Of a stretch of DNA of 64,000 bases, positions 38,036-49,200 are shown piece by piece. The stretch's first letter is position 1, and every line of letters starts with the position of its first letter. The stretch covers positions 25,965,557-26,029,556 of the forward strand of contig OZ023273.1 in assembly GCA_964007475.1 (NCBI GenBank). Reading direction: 5' to 3'. The position numbers and the translations under genes are program-made. The notes beneath the pieces are model-generated. The model made no database searches and was not told where the DNA came from. It saw only the letters and a list, made by a program, of their open reading frames with translations. The DNA comes from Hybos culiciformis (Eukaryota; Arthropoda; Insecta; Diptera; Hybotidae).

Positions 38036-38178
38036 TTGTTTTTTTTTTTAATTTTTGAAAAATGATGACGGTCGATTCTCAGAAAAATGATGACGATTCT
38101 CAGAAAAATTTTATATGAAAATAAATTTTTACCCTCTACCAAATTTCTTCCATCGTCGCTAAAGAAGTATAAACTTCA
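37971..38178. repeat. Array unit 6, partial right edge
   Basis: Same variant tRNA-like start and flanking text as unit 4, but it runs on into unique sequence after CTTCAAAA (38178). It marks the right boundary. It includes a short tandem repeat of AAAAATGATGACGATTCTCAG type near 38058-38106. Confidence 0.8.
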
Positions 38179-41000
38179 AAAATAATGTACCAACAACCTG
38201 ATTTTTATGTTAAAAAAAAATGTTAAAAATGGATTAAAAAGGGAGATAAATTTTTTATGATTTTTTTTTTCTTCAAAACTTGAAACTATTTAAAAGATTT
38301 TGTTATTTATTGATGTCAAATAATGATTTTGAAAAGAAATAAAATATTTTCTATTGCCTCTACACTGAAAAATTCAATTTATTTTGAAGGAAACCTAATT
38401 TGTTTGAAGAATTTCAGAAAGAAATCCAAAAAGGAAATCAGAAACGGTTTCTGGAATTCAAATTATGATTAGGCGTTATCCTGTGTCCAAAAACAAAATT
38501 AAAGAATAAAGTAATAAAAGAAAAGATAGAATAATCATTAATCCCCATAAAAAAGTTGGGGAACAAAAATTGATTCATTGAGGACATTGAGGTTCAATTT
38601 ATGCTGTATAAGAAATTTAAAAAATGTGAAATATTTTGTTTATTTTTTTTAACCGAAGATATCATGAAATCATCCTGTATAGTTTATATATATGAATGAC
38701 AAATTTTTAATTTAATAATACCAGAATATCAGGCTCTAATAACTAAAAATCACATTAGGGGTCATAATATGCAGTTGTTTTTTTTTTAAATTATATAATT
38801 TATTATGAAGTTCTTTCTTTTTTATCCGGACATGATTTGGTGTAAAAATGTTTATTCATGAAACATTATAATGTAAAATACCGTATACAACATACAACAT
38901 ATTTCATGTGTGCCATCTATCAAAATTTCAAAATTAAAAAAAACGAAAAAAGAAAAAAATGTATATAGTTTTATGAAAAAAATTTAACCAGACATTGAAT
39001 TTTAACATAAAAACCAGAAGCTGCATAAATTTTTTGCAAACATGAAAATATTTCTATACTTAAAATATACAAAAATATTTATATGTATAACAAGTTGTAT
39101 AGAAGAAAAATACATAAAGATACATAAAATAAAATAATGAAAATTGGATTCAATCCTTTTTAAATTGAATTTTCTATTTAATTTTTAAGAGAGAAAGAGA
39201 GATCTAAGTATATGAAAGTGTTGCTTATTTATTTTATATAATATACATAAGGAATCTTCTTCGTTAAGATAATTTGTCTCTTAACTTAATTCAATTCCAA
39301 TTAATAAAATTCAAAAATAGCAAATGTATACAAGAATGTAAATAAAGTGAACTCAATTTTATATGACATGTCTCACTAAATAAGACGTAAATTAAACTTC
39401 ATTTGCATATTTTTATTTCTTTCATTCAAATATGTGATTCCTTTCAAAATTATTTTATGAATTTATTATTTTCATCTGCATAAAATTTAAGAAAGTGTAT
39501 TTTTGATTTTTTAATTTTTTATTTTATTTTATTATTTTTCTTTTTTTAAATTGTCCTTTTTTATATTTTCATATCCTTTATGCATAAATAAATTTCATGT
39601 CTTCTACAGAATATTAAATTTTCTATAAGTGTGAGAAAATTTACACAAGAAAATTCTATTTATTATCGACTTTGTCACTTATTCATAAAGTTTGAAAAAA
39701 AAAAAGAAGAGTTTGAGTTACGTAACTCTACATAATAGAATTATTGCTTAACAATATTTTTCTTTCTAAATGCTCTTATGCTTTAATGATTATGAAACAA
39801 ATTGATATGAAACTGAGCGCTCCGAATGTTGATTGAATTTTTATTTTCTTTTGAAATCAACAATAATCCTTTAAGTTCTTAAATACGTACCAATCAAAAT
39901 TTGAAGACGTCACTGATATTTTTATATATTTGATGAAATTTTTAGAAATTCCTTAAGTTTTATTTATTTTGTTTTGTGTTTTAATAAGGAAAAATATATT
40001 TTGAAGGAAATGAATCGTGTACTTTTTACATAAAATCTGCGTTATTCATTATTAAATCAAATATATAAAGGAAATATATTCTGATTAGAACTTCCAAAGA
40101 CCACTATCCAAATCTAAAACTTGTTTGAAATCAATTTATTATAGTCATAATTCGCCGTAGTTTGTTTTTATCGAACAAAAAATTATAACTTCAATAACTT
40201 TTATTAGGTCGAAGAGGGCTCAAAATGATCGTTTTTGTATTCTCCACCGCTGAATAGAAAATGGTAATTTTTTATTTAATTAACTAAAAAAAGTAAAAAA
40301 AATGTAAAAGAAAGTCAATTATTATTTTCAAAATTGCTCTTAAATGAATGATTCGATAATGCTATTTTGTCATCCACACTTTATAACGCATATTTTGAAT
40401 ATAATTTCAACTTTTTCCATCGACTAGTTAGTTCAAAAAGAAATTTCCGGGAAATAAAATCATAAAATAAATATTTTTTTATGATTTCTATGAATCTATG
40501 AAACTATAAAGCGAATTTAATGCAAAAGTACTTACCTGAAAATATTTAGGTATTAGGCAAAAATGATATAAGATATTTTTTGTGCAAATTTTTTGTGGTT
40601 AAAAAAATTGGAAATACCTTTGCCATTAATAATAGCAATGTTTAAGTGCTAAATATTTTTTTTTGTATATTATTCTATAATCCTAAATGCTAAAAGAATT
40701 ACTCGACAAATTTACTACATAGCCATCCGCCGTATAGTATTGAAAATTTCATTTTGATTATTTGACGTCCGTTAGTTTTTTTTTATATTCCATTATATAG
40801 AAATAACATTGGCTATACATATTATTTGGTTATTCTATACATATTTCATCTTTTAATAGAATATTATAATAATTATGTTTTCACAATAATTTATATTTCA
40901 TTTTAAAATTGAAATTGAATAATATTCCTCAGAATTTAAAAAAATTTTTAATATACATATATATTATATTTTCTAATTGGAATTATTATTTTATTTTCAG

Positions 41001-41141
41001 TTCCTCCAAAAATTCATCATGTTACATCTGGTGGTCATTTACAAGTTAAAAAAGGTTCACCAGTTCGGTTAGAATGTTCTGCTAGTGGAAATCCAACTCC
41101 AAATATAACATGGACCAGAAAAAATAATATTTTACCAAATG
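41001..41141 (+). CDS. Ig-protein exon 4: linker and first half of Ig2
   Basis: The acceptor is TTATTTTCAG and the donor is G|GTAATTTT, phase 1 on both sides. Forty-six complete codons begin PPKIHHVTSGG. They include the strand LQVKKGSPVRLECSAS with the first Ig2 cysteine, the family-typical GNPTPNITW core with its tryptophan and an N-glycosylation site (NIT), and end at NNILPNG. Confidence 0.93.
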
Positions 41142-41758
41142 GTAATTTTACTTTTTAATATATAGCATAGGTATATTAAATAAATAATATTAACCTATGT
41201 ATTTACATATGTTCGTACTATGTTTACTACATACATAAAAAAATTGTTTTTTCAGATTTATTATTCACTTTTTTGAATTTGTTTTTGGTCTCAAAAAAAT
41301 AATTTTATGATGTTAAAGTGAAATATGTTTTCAATATTGCACTTAAAATTTTCATTTATGTTTATGATGTTTTTTTTTTTTTAAATATTTATGAGAATTC
41401 ATCTTTAATTATATGAAATCTAGGTATTTGAAATTCATATACCAATCTATTTTATGATACTTTTAGTAGCTTGAATAAATTTTTATTGTGTGATATGTTA
41501 TTAAATATATCGTAATTTATTATGATTTTAAGGCCAATAACACTGTATCACATTACTTTCTCTGTAAAAAAAATATTTAAAGAAATAGATATGATTCAGA
41601 AGAAAATATAAGTTTTAATAATTTTTATATTTCTATAGATTTTTGTGTACTATTACATAAATTGTACATCATAAATTGATTTCTAACAGCAATCAGTGGA
41701 AATCCGATGTTTCTGTAAATTTTTTTTTTATTTAAAACGTATAAATTTCAAATTTCAG
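41142..41758 (+). other. Ig-gene intron 4
   Basis: The only short intron seen (617 bases), phase 1, GTAATTTT to AATTTCAG. It interrupts Ig2 in the same relative place as intron 2 interrupts Ig1. It is AT-rich with no other feature. Confidence 0.9.
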
Positions 41759-41890
41759 GTGAGGATAGCTTTACTGCACCAGTTTATATTATTGAAAATA
41801 TGGATAGACACAAAGGTGGTACTTATGTGTGCACAGCAAACAACGGAGTTGGCCAAACAGCTTCAAGTCAAATAAGTTTACATGTGCTAT
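41759..41890 (+). CDS. Ig-protein exon 5: second half of Ig2
   Basis: The acceptor is AATTTCAG and the donor is GTAAGT at 41891, phase 1 on both sides. Forty-three complete codons contain VYIIENMDRHKGGTYVCTANN, here noted as the DRHKGG turn and the second Ig2 cysteine (YVCTAN). The end is GQTASSQISLHVL, the last strand of the domain. Relatives continue from this point into Ig3, but no such exon was found in the readable sequence. Confidence 0.93.
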
Positions 41891-42166
41891 GTAAGTTGAA
41901 ATCAATTGATTCTAGATAAAAACATTTAATGTTAAATAAAATGAGTTGAAAAAAAGTATTGCAAATGAGTATGATAAAAACTATATAGGTAAAAACTAAT
42001 ATTCATACCTTGAGTTGTGAGATTTTTTTGTGTACGAGTATTTTTATGTAATATATTTGTAAATCTCAAATTTGTTGTCAGCTCACCCTTAATTCAAATC
42101 ATAAAAATATATTGTAGACAAGAAAAAGTGACCATTCTCTTAATTAAACTATGTACTAAATCGTTA

Positions 42167-42366
42167 NNNNNNNNNNNNNNNNNNNNNNNNNNNNNNNNNN
42201 NNNNNNNNNNNNNNNNNNNNNNNNNNNNNNNNNNNNNNNNNNNNNNNNNNNNNNNNNNNNNNNNNNNNNNNNNNNNNNNNNNNNNNNNNNNNNNNNNNNN
42301 NNNNNNNNNNNNNNNNNNNNNNNNNNNNNNNNNNNNNNNNNNNNNNNNNNNNNNNNNNNNNNNNNN
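42167..42366. other. Assembly gap, 200 N
   Basis: Exactly 200 N, a round number usually used as a placeholder for a gap of unknown size. The real missing sequence could be much longer. It comes 277 bases after exon 5, so the missing third Ig domain exon could lie in it. Confidence 0.99.
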
Positions 42367-45300
42367 GAAATAAGCTCAAAATATAAACAGTTCAGTAAAA
42401 TTCACTTGTTGAAAATTAAGTTTTTTTTCACGATTATCATTTAAGCCAAGTCTTAAGCATTCTAGAACATTATTTCTCAACAGTTTCTCAACAGCTGGTT
42501 CGAGACTCAATTATTGATCTCATTATTAAACTCGATTTCATTATCAAACTCGAATCAAGATTTGAATAAATTAATTTTATTCCTAAATAAATCATAATTT
42601 AATAAAAAGAAATATTTATTATTTTTATTAATTTAAGTAAATAATGATAGTCCTATAAAAAAAAAACTGAAACTAAATTGTTGACATTATAAATTATTTA
42701 TACGTCTCCTAAAGTATATTTTGTTTCATCGAATTTTAATTAATATGGATGATTGAATAAATTATTTGTACATTATTTAATTATTATTTTAGCGGCGGGA
42801 ATTTTGTGTTTTATACACAGTACTAATGAATTGTTCTCAATTATGTTTTTATATATTTTGAATTGAATAGACATTGATTAATTAAATTTCATAATACCAT
42901 ATTTTGTTATAAGAATAATAATGCTGCAAAATTTTTTTTTTTTTTTAAATTAATTAACAGATATTTAACTTGAGTTGAGAACAATATTAACGTAAAAAGA
43001 AACATATTTTACGAGCTTGTTCATTATGTTTTATGCGATAGAATATAAAAAAAAAGGATTTTAAATAAATTGCATAATTCTATTTTGCGGATAATTTATT
43101 TTTTGAAGTTAATTCAAAAAGTATTGATTTAAAAATTACAATACATAAATATTTACCTAGTTAGTTAACCTATATAAATAAAAATAAATATACCTAATTG
43201 TAATCTTGAAAATAAGTCAAATTTATTAAATTTTTTGATTCATTAGAAAACTATCAGATGATATTAAAAAAATTCCAATTTAAAACACACAAAGAATTAT
43301 AACATTAAAAATCGTATTATATGAATTTTAAAATTAAAACGTTTAATTTTATCTATTTTATACACCTAATTTACCTGTGTCCTATATCTACCTGTGAAAC
43401 TAAAATTATTATAAATATCGTATTTTATATTTATTCATATTTTGTAAATAATAATAAAATAATTATTTCTAAATAATATATATATATACATACAAAGCAC
43501 ACATAACTACATAAATACTTATCCCTATAAATAAGTATATATAAATATAACTTAATTTTCACACACAAAAACTAGGCTTATTGATTAAATTAAATAATAA
43601 AATGTAAAATGTAAAAGTAATTAAATGAATGAATTTAAAATTAGATAAAATTCAATTTGAAAAACATAATTTTTTTGTTGGAAAATAAAAATATTTTAAA
43701 TCTAGATATGCAAGCGATGATGAATGAAAGAAATGATGGGCAAACATTTTTGAAAATTAAAAAATAATGAAAATAAAAAAAAAAGAAAAGAAATTGCATG
43801 GTGGCTTTTGGTAATATATTAGAAAAATAAAAATTTAAAAACCGAATCGAATAGTTAAATTGCAGTTTTGATTATTTGATATTTACTAAAAATATATTTC
43901 TAATTTCCTTAGCAAAATAATAAGTATGTATAATTTAAAGCCAAGCCTTGAAAATATAAATAAATCTTAAATATTATACATTTTATTTTGTATTCTCTTC
44001 AAAACTTTGTATTTCGAAATAATTTAGGACAAAGTATTTATTTGCAGAACTTACAGTTAAAAAATGTATACATACGAGAATTTGTTGACAATTATTATGC
44101 TTTTAGTGAACATAATGAGGCGCTTGGCAAATACATATGAATCAGTTACTTTGGCTAGCTCAAAAACTTAAAAAAAAAATGATGATTAAATGAGCTTGAA
44201 AAATAAGCTTTAAAAAAATATAATAACAATGCCGAATAAAGAAATAAATTAAGCTCCGCCGAACTTCGAACCCGAATTTCACTTTGCATTTTATGAACTT
44301 TTTAACTTAAAAACTGTACAAGAACATGGGGACTTTGAACCGGAAATTTTCCTTTTACTTTCATACGGTACTAATCGAGTTAGTACCATATCCAAGAGTA
44401 AAAAAAAAAAGAATTGAATTAAATTTTTTAATTAAATGTAATAAAAATTATATTAGATAAATTATAAATAAAATTTAAGAGATTAGGTTAAAATATTAAT
44501 GTTAACTTTAAAAAAAAAAATTTAAAAATATTTTGTATGTTTAAAATTTAAATTCTATACCAACACAAGAAAAATAAAACCAAAAATTCAAAAAAAAAAA
44601 AAAACCTAGAAAAATAAAATACAAAAATCTGAAAATTTGTAAAAATTAAAAAATAATGATAAAATGGGCTATTAATATGTATAAAATAAAGATTCAAATG
44701 TGTATAAAATAAATTAATAAAAAAAAAAGTAAAAACAGCTGTGTTATTTCTTAATACTAAAACTTAGTATCTTCAGCCAAGCAATTTAAAGGATCTATTA
44801 TAATTGACCTATTGATTGAATTGATTTTTCATTACTGGTTGTCCTTTGATTTTAGAGTCAGATGTTATGTTATGTTATTAGTTTAATTATAATTTGAAAT
44901 TTTTCTGGTTAATAGCTAGATGTACTTTGTGTAGTTTACAGTTCTACGAATTTATTTTTTGTTATATTCTAAAAGTATAGTGTACTATTTAGTCCCTAAT
45001 TAGAAAGCCAGTATAGGCTTGGATTTAATCTTTTTTTCAATATACACAAATAAAATGAATAATATAACTCTTTATTTGCGATTTATGTTATATTTGATAA
45101 TTCTAAGCACGCTCGAAGACGAATAATGTAAAATTGTTTGAAAAAGTTATCTTAAAATGCTTTAAAGAGTTTAAAGTTTCATCAAAAAAGAAAAATTAAG
45201 ATATATGGTGTAAATCTTTGTACCAACGAGCATCTGAAATAAATACGATCCGGAAAAAAAATTAAAAAGCAAAAAAATAAGAATAAATAAAATCGTTTTT

Positions 45301-46175
45301 AGGGAAAATTGAAACTCTTCAATTGACTTTATTTTTTGATCAACTTTTATTCCTTAATTAAGCTTTTTCTGAGTTTACTAGAACCGCACCGTAAATAATT
45401 AAGTCATCGTATTAGTCTTTTATTCACGAAAACATTTATAAGATAATGTGCAGGGGTTCGTATAATAAAAAATCTAAAAAATAATATTATGTTATATGTA
45501 TTGTTTGCTTTTTTTTATTTTATACCAAAATGAAATAGTAAATAAAAGCTATTGTTTGTGTAGAAATTTCAATAGAGATAACAATGGTGGATAAAGCGAG
45601 CTGGATGCCTTAAACTATCTGTAACTAAACATTAAGACGATAGCAACTCTTAAAATATAAATTAAAAAAACATTCAAATTTGAATATTACTTTCATTTAA
45701 ATATGAAACAATTTTCCAAACAGGCTTACTATTTATGCTTCACCAATATTTAATATGAACAGAAATTCAATGACATACTTAAGATATAAATTCTACATCC
45801 AGTCCAGATTTTTTATTAAATTCTCCTTAATTGCAATAAATTTTTAATGTAACTTAAATATTTGGAAACATAAGTTTATATACAAAATTATATTCCACAA
45901 AATCTCTTTAAATTAAACAAACAGACATATTTTAATATTTTATAAACTAAAAAAAAAAAAAAAATATTAATTCATAAAATGCGTCCACTTCTGATAAGAT
46001 CAAAAAACAAATAAAACTGATGTATTTGAATTTTTTATTTTTTTTTCCAAGTTTTATTTCATATTTTTTATTCAATTTTTTTGTAAAATAAATTAAAATA
46101 AAGATTTTTAAAAATTACGAATTCTTTATGATTACCATATAATAGTTTTTCCAAATAAATAATATTGCCTTTTAG

Positions 46176-46270
46176 CGGTCAGTGGAAAACCAAATGAAGG
46201 ACATAATTTATCATTATCTAAGATTAAAATTATTCAAAAAGTAAAATTATTTCATTTTGATTGTTTATGA
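46176..46270 (+). CDS. Candidate downstream Ig-gene exon (SGKPN start)
   Basis: A TTGCCTTTTAG acceptor is followed in phase 1, matching all other junctions of the gene, by VSGKPNEGHNLSLSK. This runs to a TGA at 46268-46270. From memory, relatives of this protein continue after Ig3 with a similar (L)SGKPN string before a fibronectin-like region, so this may be the start of the next exon or a short alternative terminal exon. The residues after SGKPN do not resemble the usual continuation. It needs an Ig3 exon upstream, presumably in the gap. A GT at 46241 could serve as a donor. A chance match is quite possible. Confidence 0.3.
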
Positions 46271-49200
46271 AGAATTTATTTAATTGAAAAAATTTAATGG
46301 AATTCCAATATGACGGTTTAACTTATTTCTAAAAAAATTTCTAATAAATTAATTATTAACCAAATTAATCAATATTTTTATCACACATGCATTCAGGATA
46401 GGTAATGACATTTAAAAACCCTCATGTTTTCATTTTTTCAATGAAAATTGTTGTCCAATTCAAATCAATTTAACTATAAATTTTCTTAATTTTGACTTTA
46501 GAATCCGATTTAAAGTTAATTTTTCATTTTGTATTGCGCTTGTATTCATTCTTTTATCTATAAAAATCAAAAAGCTTGTTCATGTACACAATATTTTTAT
46601 TTACTTAACTTTCAATGTACATTATTTCAATATTTAGAAAGGAAAAATGATTACTTTGACTGGAAGGAGTAAAAAAATATTAATTTATTTTGTGTTTATT
46701 CAATGATTTCGCTCTTTTGATAGAAATAAAAAATAATACTTTTTAAATAAAAAAAAAAAAAATTAAGTCAAAATTTATCTGTCTTCATAAATGCCAGTGT
46801 TTGCAAAAAAAAGTTGAAAACAAATTCTATATACTTGTATATATTTATGTAAAACGAAAATATTTTTAAATGAATAGACGACATCCTAGAAAAAATATAT
46901 ATACATAATACAATATATCTAAAATTCTAAAGTACTTTACTTTATATACACAATATACACACATATTTCCAACCAAAAAAAAAGGATCTAATAAACATTT
47001 GCATAGAAATAAATTTAGATTAAAAAAAAATATATATATATGTATATATGTATGTACCAAAATTAAGGATTTCATTATTTAGTATGCGGTTACGAATTTA
47101 TTATCATTTAAATAGGGGTCAAAACATAACTAACTCAACAATTATAAAAAAAAAATTAACCCTTAATACGAAACTAACTATATTTGCTTTCTTGTCCAAA
47201 ATCAGTCTTTTCAGACTCTATAGTCTATAGTATTATACAAACAGTCAAAAACTATATATATAAATAATAATAATGACAGTTTATTTTTGCTATTAAAAAA
47301 CTATAATGATGATTTATTCCATAAAAAATGTGTATACGTACATAATGACTAGAAAGACAAAATTTAAAACAAAAAGACAAACCATAAAAATAAAGTTTTT
47401 ATTATAAATTTTTTATATGTGGGAAATTGAAATTCCTTTAAAAAGTTAATTATAAGTAGTACATTCGATCGAGTTATAATGCATTGTTATCGACTAAGAG
47501 TCGAATTTCCTTCTTCTAAAATTCCGGAACAATCAATCAAGCAATCAACAATGAGACCAAGATATGATAAAGGATTCAATTAAAATAAAATTAAGGTTAA
47601 ACTCTTGAATTTATGCCTAATTCATAAAATTGATGTTATCAAAATATTTTAACTTAAACTGCACAAATGTTTTAGTAGGTCATAAAACAGTCGATTAAGT
47701 TTACAAATATAATATCCAAACTTGAATGTGCCATATATTATCTTTAGAACTAAATGTCAATAAGTTCGTTTTTTTTTATTTTTCGAATTCACCCAAAAAA
47801 TATTTTATCTATAATAGTTGGTAAAAATGTAAACTTATATAAATATTTTTGTATGTACAAACTTACTTTTGCACGTATATTTTGACTGTAAATAATATAT
47901 TTTATATGTACATGAAATTTTCATCATACCTATTGACGTTGGCCACTTCTAATTATAGGATGTAATTAAATACTTTAACATCACTGTTACATATAATAAA
48001 TAATTTTATTTAAAATTTAAAAATTACTTTGTTTAATATTTCATTATTGTATAAAAATAATAATAATGTACAGAGAGAACCAAATACAAAATACATTATT
48101 ATTTTACATATACATACTGTACATATATATTACATGTATATAATTGTATTTATGTATATTATTGTATATTTATCTATAGAATTGTATATTTTTTTTTTCT
48201 ATTATAAAATACTTTTGAAAGGAAAGAAGAACAAAACTGTGATAGAAAAGGGCGAAAAAATTTATTCTATTTTTTTATGTCATACTCTTAAGTACATTTT
48301 GTAATACTATCAATCTTAATTTAGTGGAAGAATGACTTTTTTTTTTCTACATAAAATATACTGTTTTTTTTTTTTTTTTTTTTATTTGTGTAATTTGTTC
48401 ATAAATATGGGTAAAATTTACTTTCTTTCCGCCTTGAAACCTTATTGTTGATGTTGGCCATTTTTAGTTCTTTATGAACTTTATGAGAATATGAAAAGTT
48501 TTCATTCATTTCTTCTTTTTTTTTTTTTTGGGCACATCTGTTTAATGTTTTTAGTTCCATTTTTGTTACAAAAATATTTACAAGGAGTATATTTTGGAAA
48601 AAAAAAAATTATAATAATAATAAATGAAAATAAAAAGAAAATTATTTAGGTAGTCACTAAAGAATATAAACAAAACAAGAAAGAAAAAAAAAACTATAGA
48701 GAAAATAAAATAAAGGTTTTAACCTTTTTATTATTTAATTATATTTCTTTTATGAGTCAATTAAATAAGACATTTATATGACTTGTAAAAAATCTGATGG
48801 TTTTGCAAATTTGTAAAACAATTTTTTTTTTATGTTTGTTTTTCCTGTTGTAACTAACAGATACTATATGTTTTATTATGAAGTGTGATTAATTTTGTTG
48901 AACACTAAATATCGATTATAATCACAATTAAAATATATCAGAGAAAAATTAGTTCGTAGCTTGGTGTTTTAATATAGCTGCGTATAACTTTCTATCTAGG
49001 TCTAGGTAAAGCGACGAACTTAATTGAACAGAAATTATATAGTTAAGTATGCAAATATGCTGTTTTAAAAAATCCTATAGCAACGAACCTGGCTCAAACG
49101 AAAAAAATAATAAAATGATTTTTTAGAAGGACATTCCATTTCCGGTAGAAGCATTCAAATTTTTCGATTATTTTGTGGAATGAGTTTTTATCGGACTTTT

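Larger units (their letters stand above)
30955..38178. repeat. 7.2-kb tandem array of 1.6-kb units with inverted tRNA-like modules
   Basis: Taking the plus-strand A-box as register, units start at 31005, 32608, 34209, 35809, 36371 and 37971. Spacings are 1603, 1601, 1600, 562 and 1600. Full units carry a tRNA-like sequence at the start on the plus strand and another about 1.26-1.34 kb later on the minus strand. The 562-base unit lacks most of the interior and has a different insert. The last unit is cut off where unique sequence resumes. Copies differ by few bases and units 3 and 5 look identical, so amplification is recent. An 86-codon frame recurring in the units looks like chance translation. 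The array lies in intron 3 of the Ig gene. Confidence 0.9.
26443..41000 (+). other. Ig-gene intron 3
   Basis: The longest intron seen (14.6 kb), phase 1, GTAAGT to ATTTTCAG. It contains the minus-strand decayed coding fragment (27211-27647), the foldback at 30371-30632, a direct duplication (30666-30757 with 30826-30925) and the tandem tRNA-like array (30955-38178). From 38179 to 41000 I see only AT-rich sequence with no feature. Confidence 0.8.
9331..41890 (+). other. Gene locus: lachesin/IgLON-like Ig-superfamily cell adhesion protein (3' end not seen)
   Basis: Five exons (9331-9850, 18301-18417, 26242-26442, 41001-41141, 41759-41890) splice in frame. They encode a signal peptide, one V-type Ig domain (exons 2-3) and a second Ig domain (exons 4-5). 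All four introns have GT...AG ends and all are phase 1. The wording of the domains (AWKRGIAILTAG, DAGDYICQIAT, RKNNILPNG, DRHKGGTYVCTANN) is characteristic of insect lachesin/LSAMP/opioid-binding-protein-like neuronal adhesion proteins; from memory the closest fly relative is of the CG34353 kind. Family members usually have three Ig domains and are secreted or GPI-anchored, acting in neurite adhesion and guidance. Ig3 and the C-terminus are not visible; they may lie in the N gap at 42167-42366 or beyond the window. Family assignment is firm; the orthologue is not. Confidence 0.85.

Noticed and set aside
31005..38178. CRISPR array or working tRNA cluster
   Set aside because: Units are 1.6 kb with no spacer pattern and the sequence is eukaryotic. 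The modules have broken T and anticodon stems, so they are not ordinary tRNA genes.
42017..42379. Frames running through the N gap
   Set aside because: Artefacts of undetermined bases.
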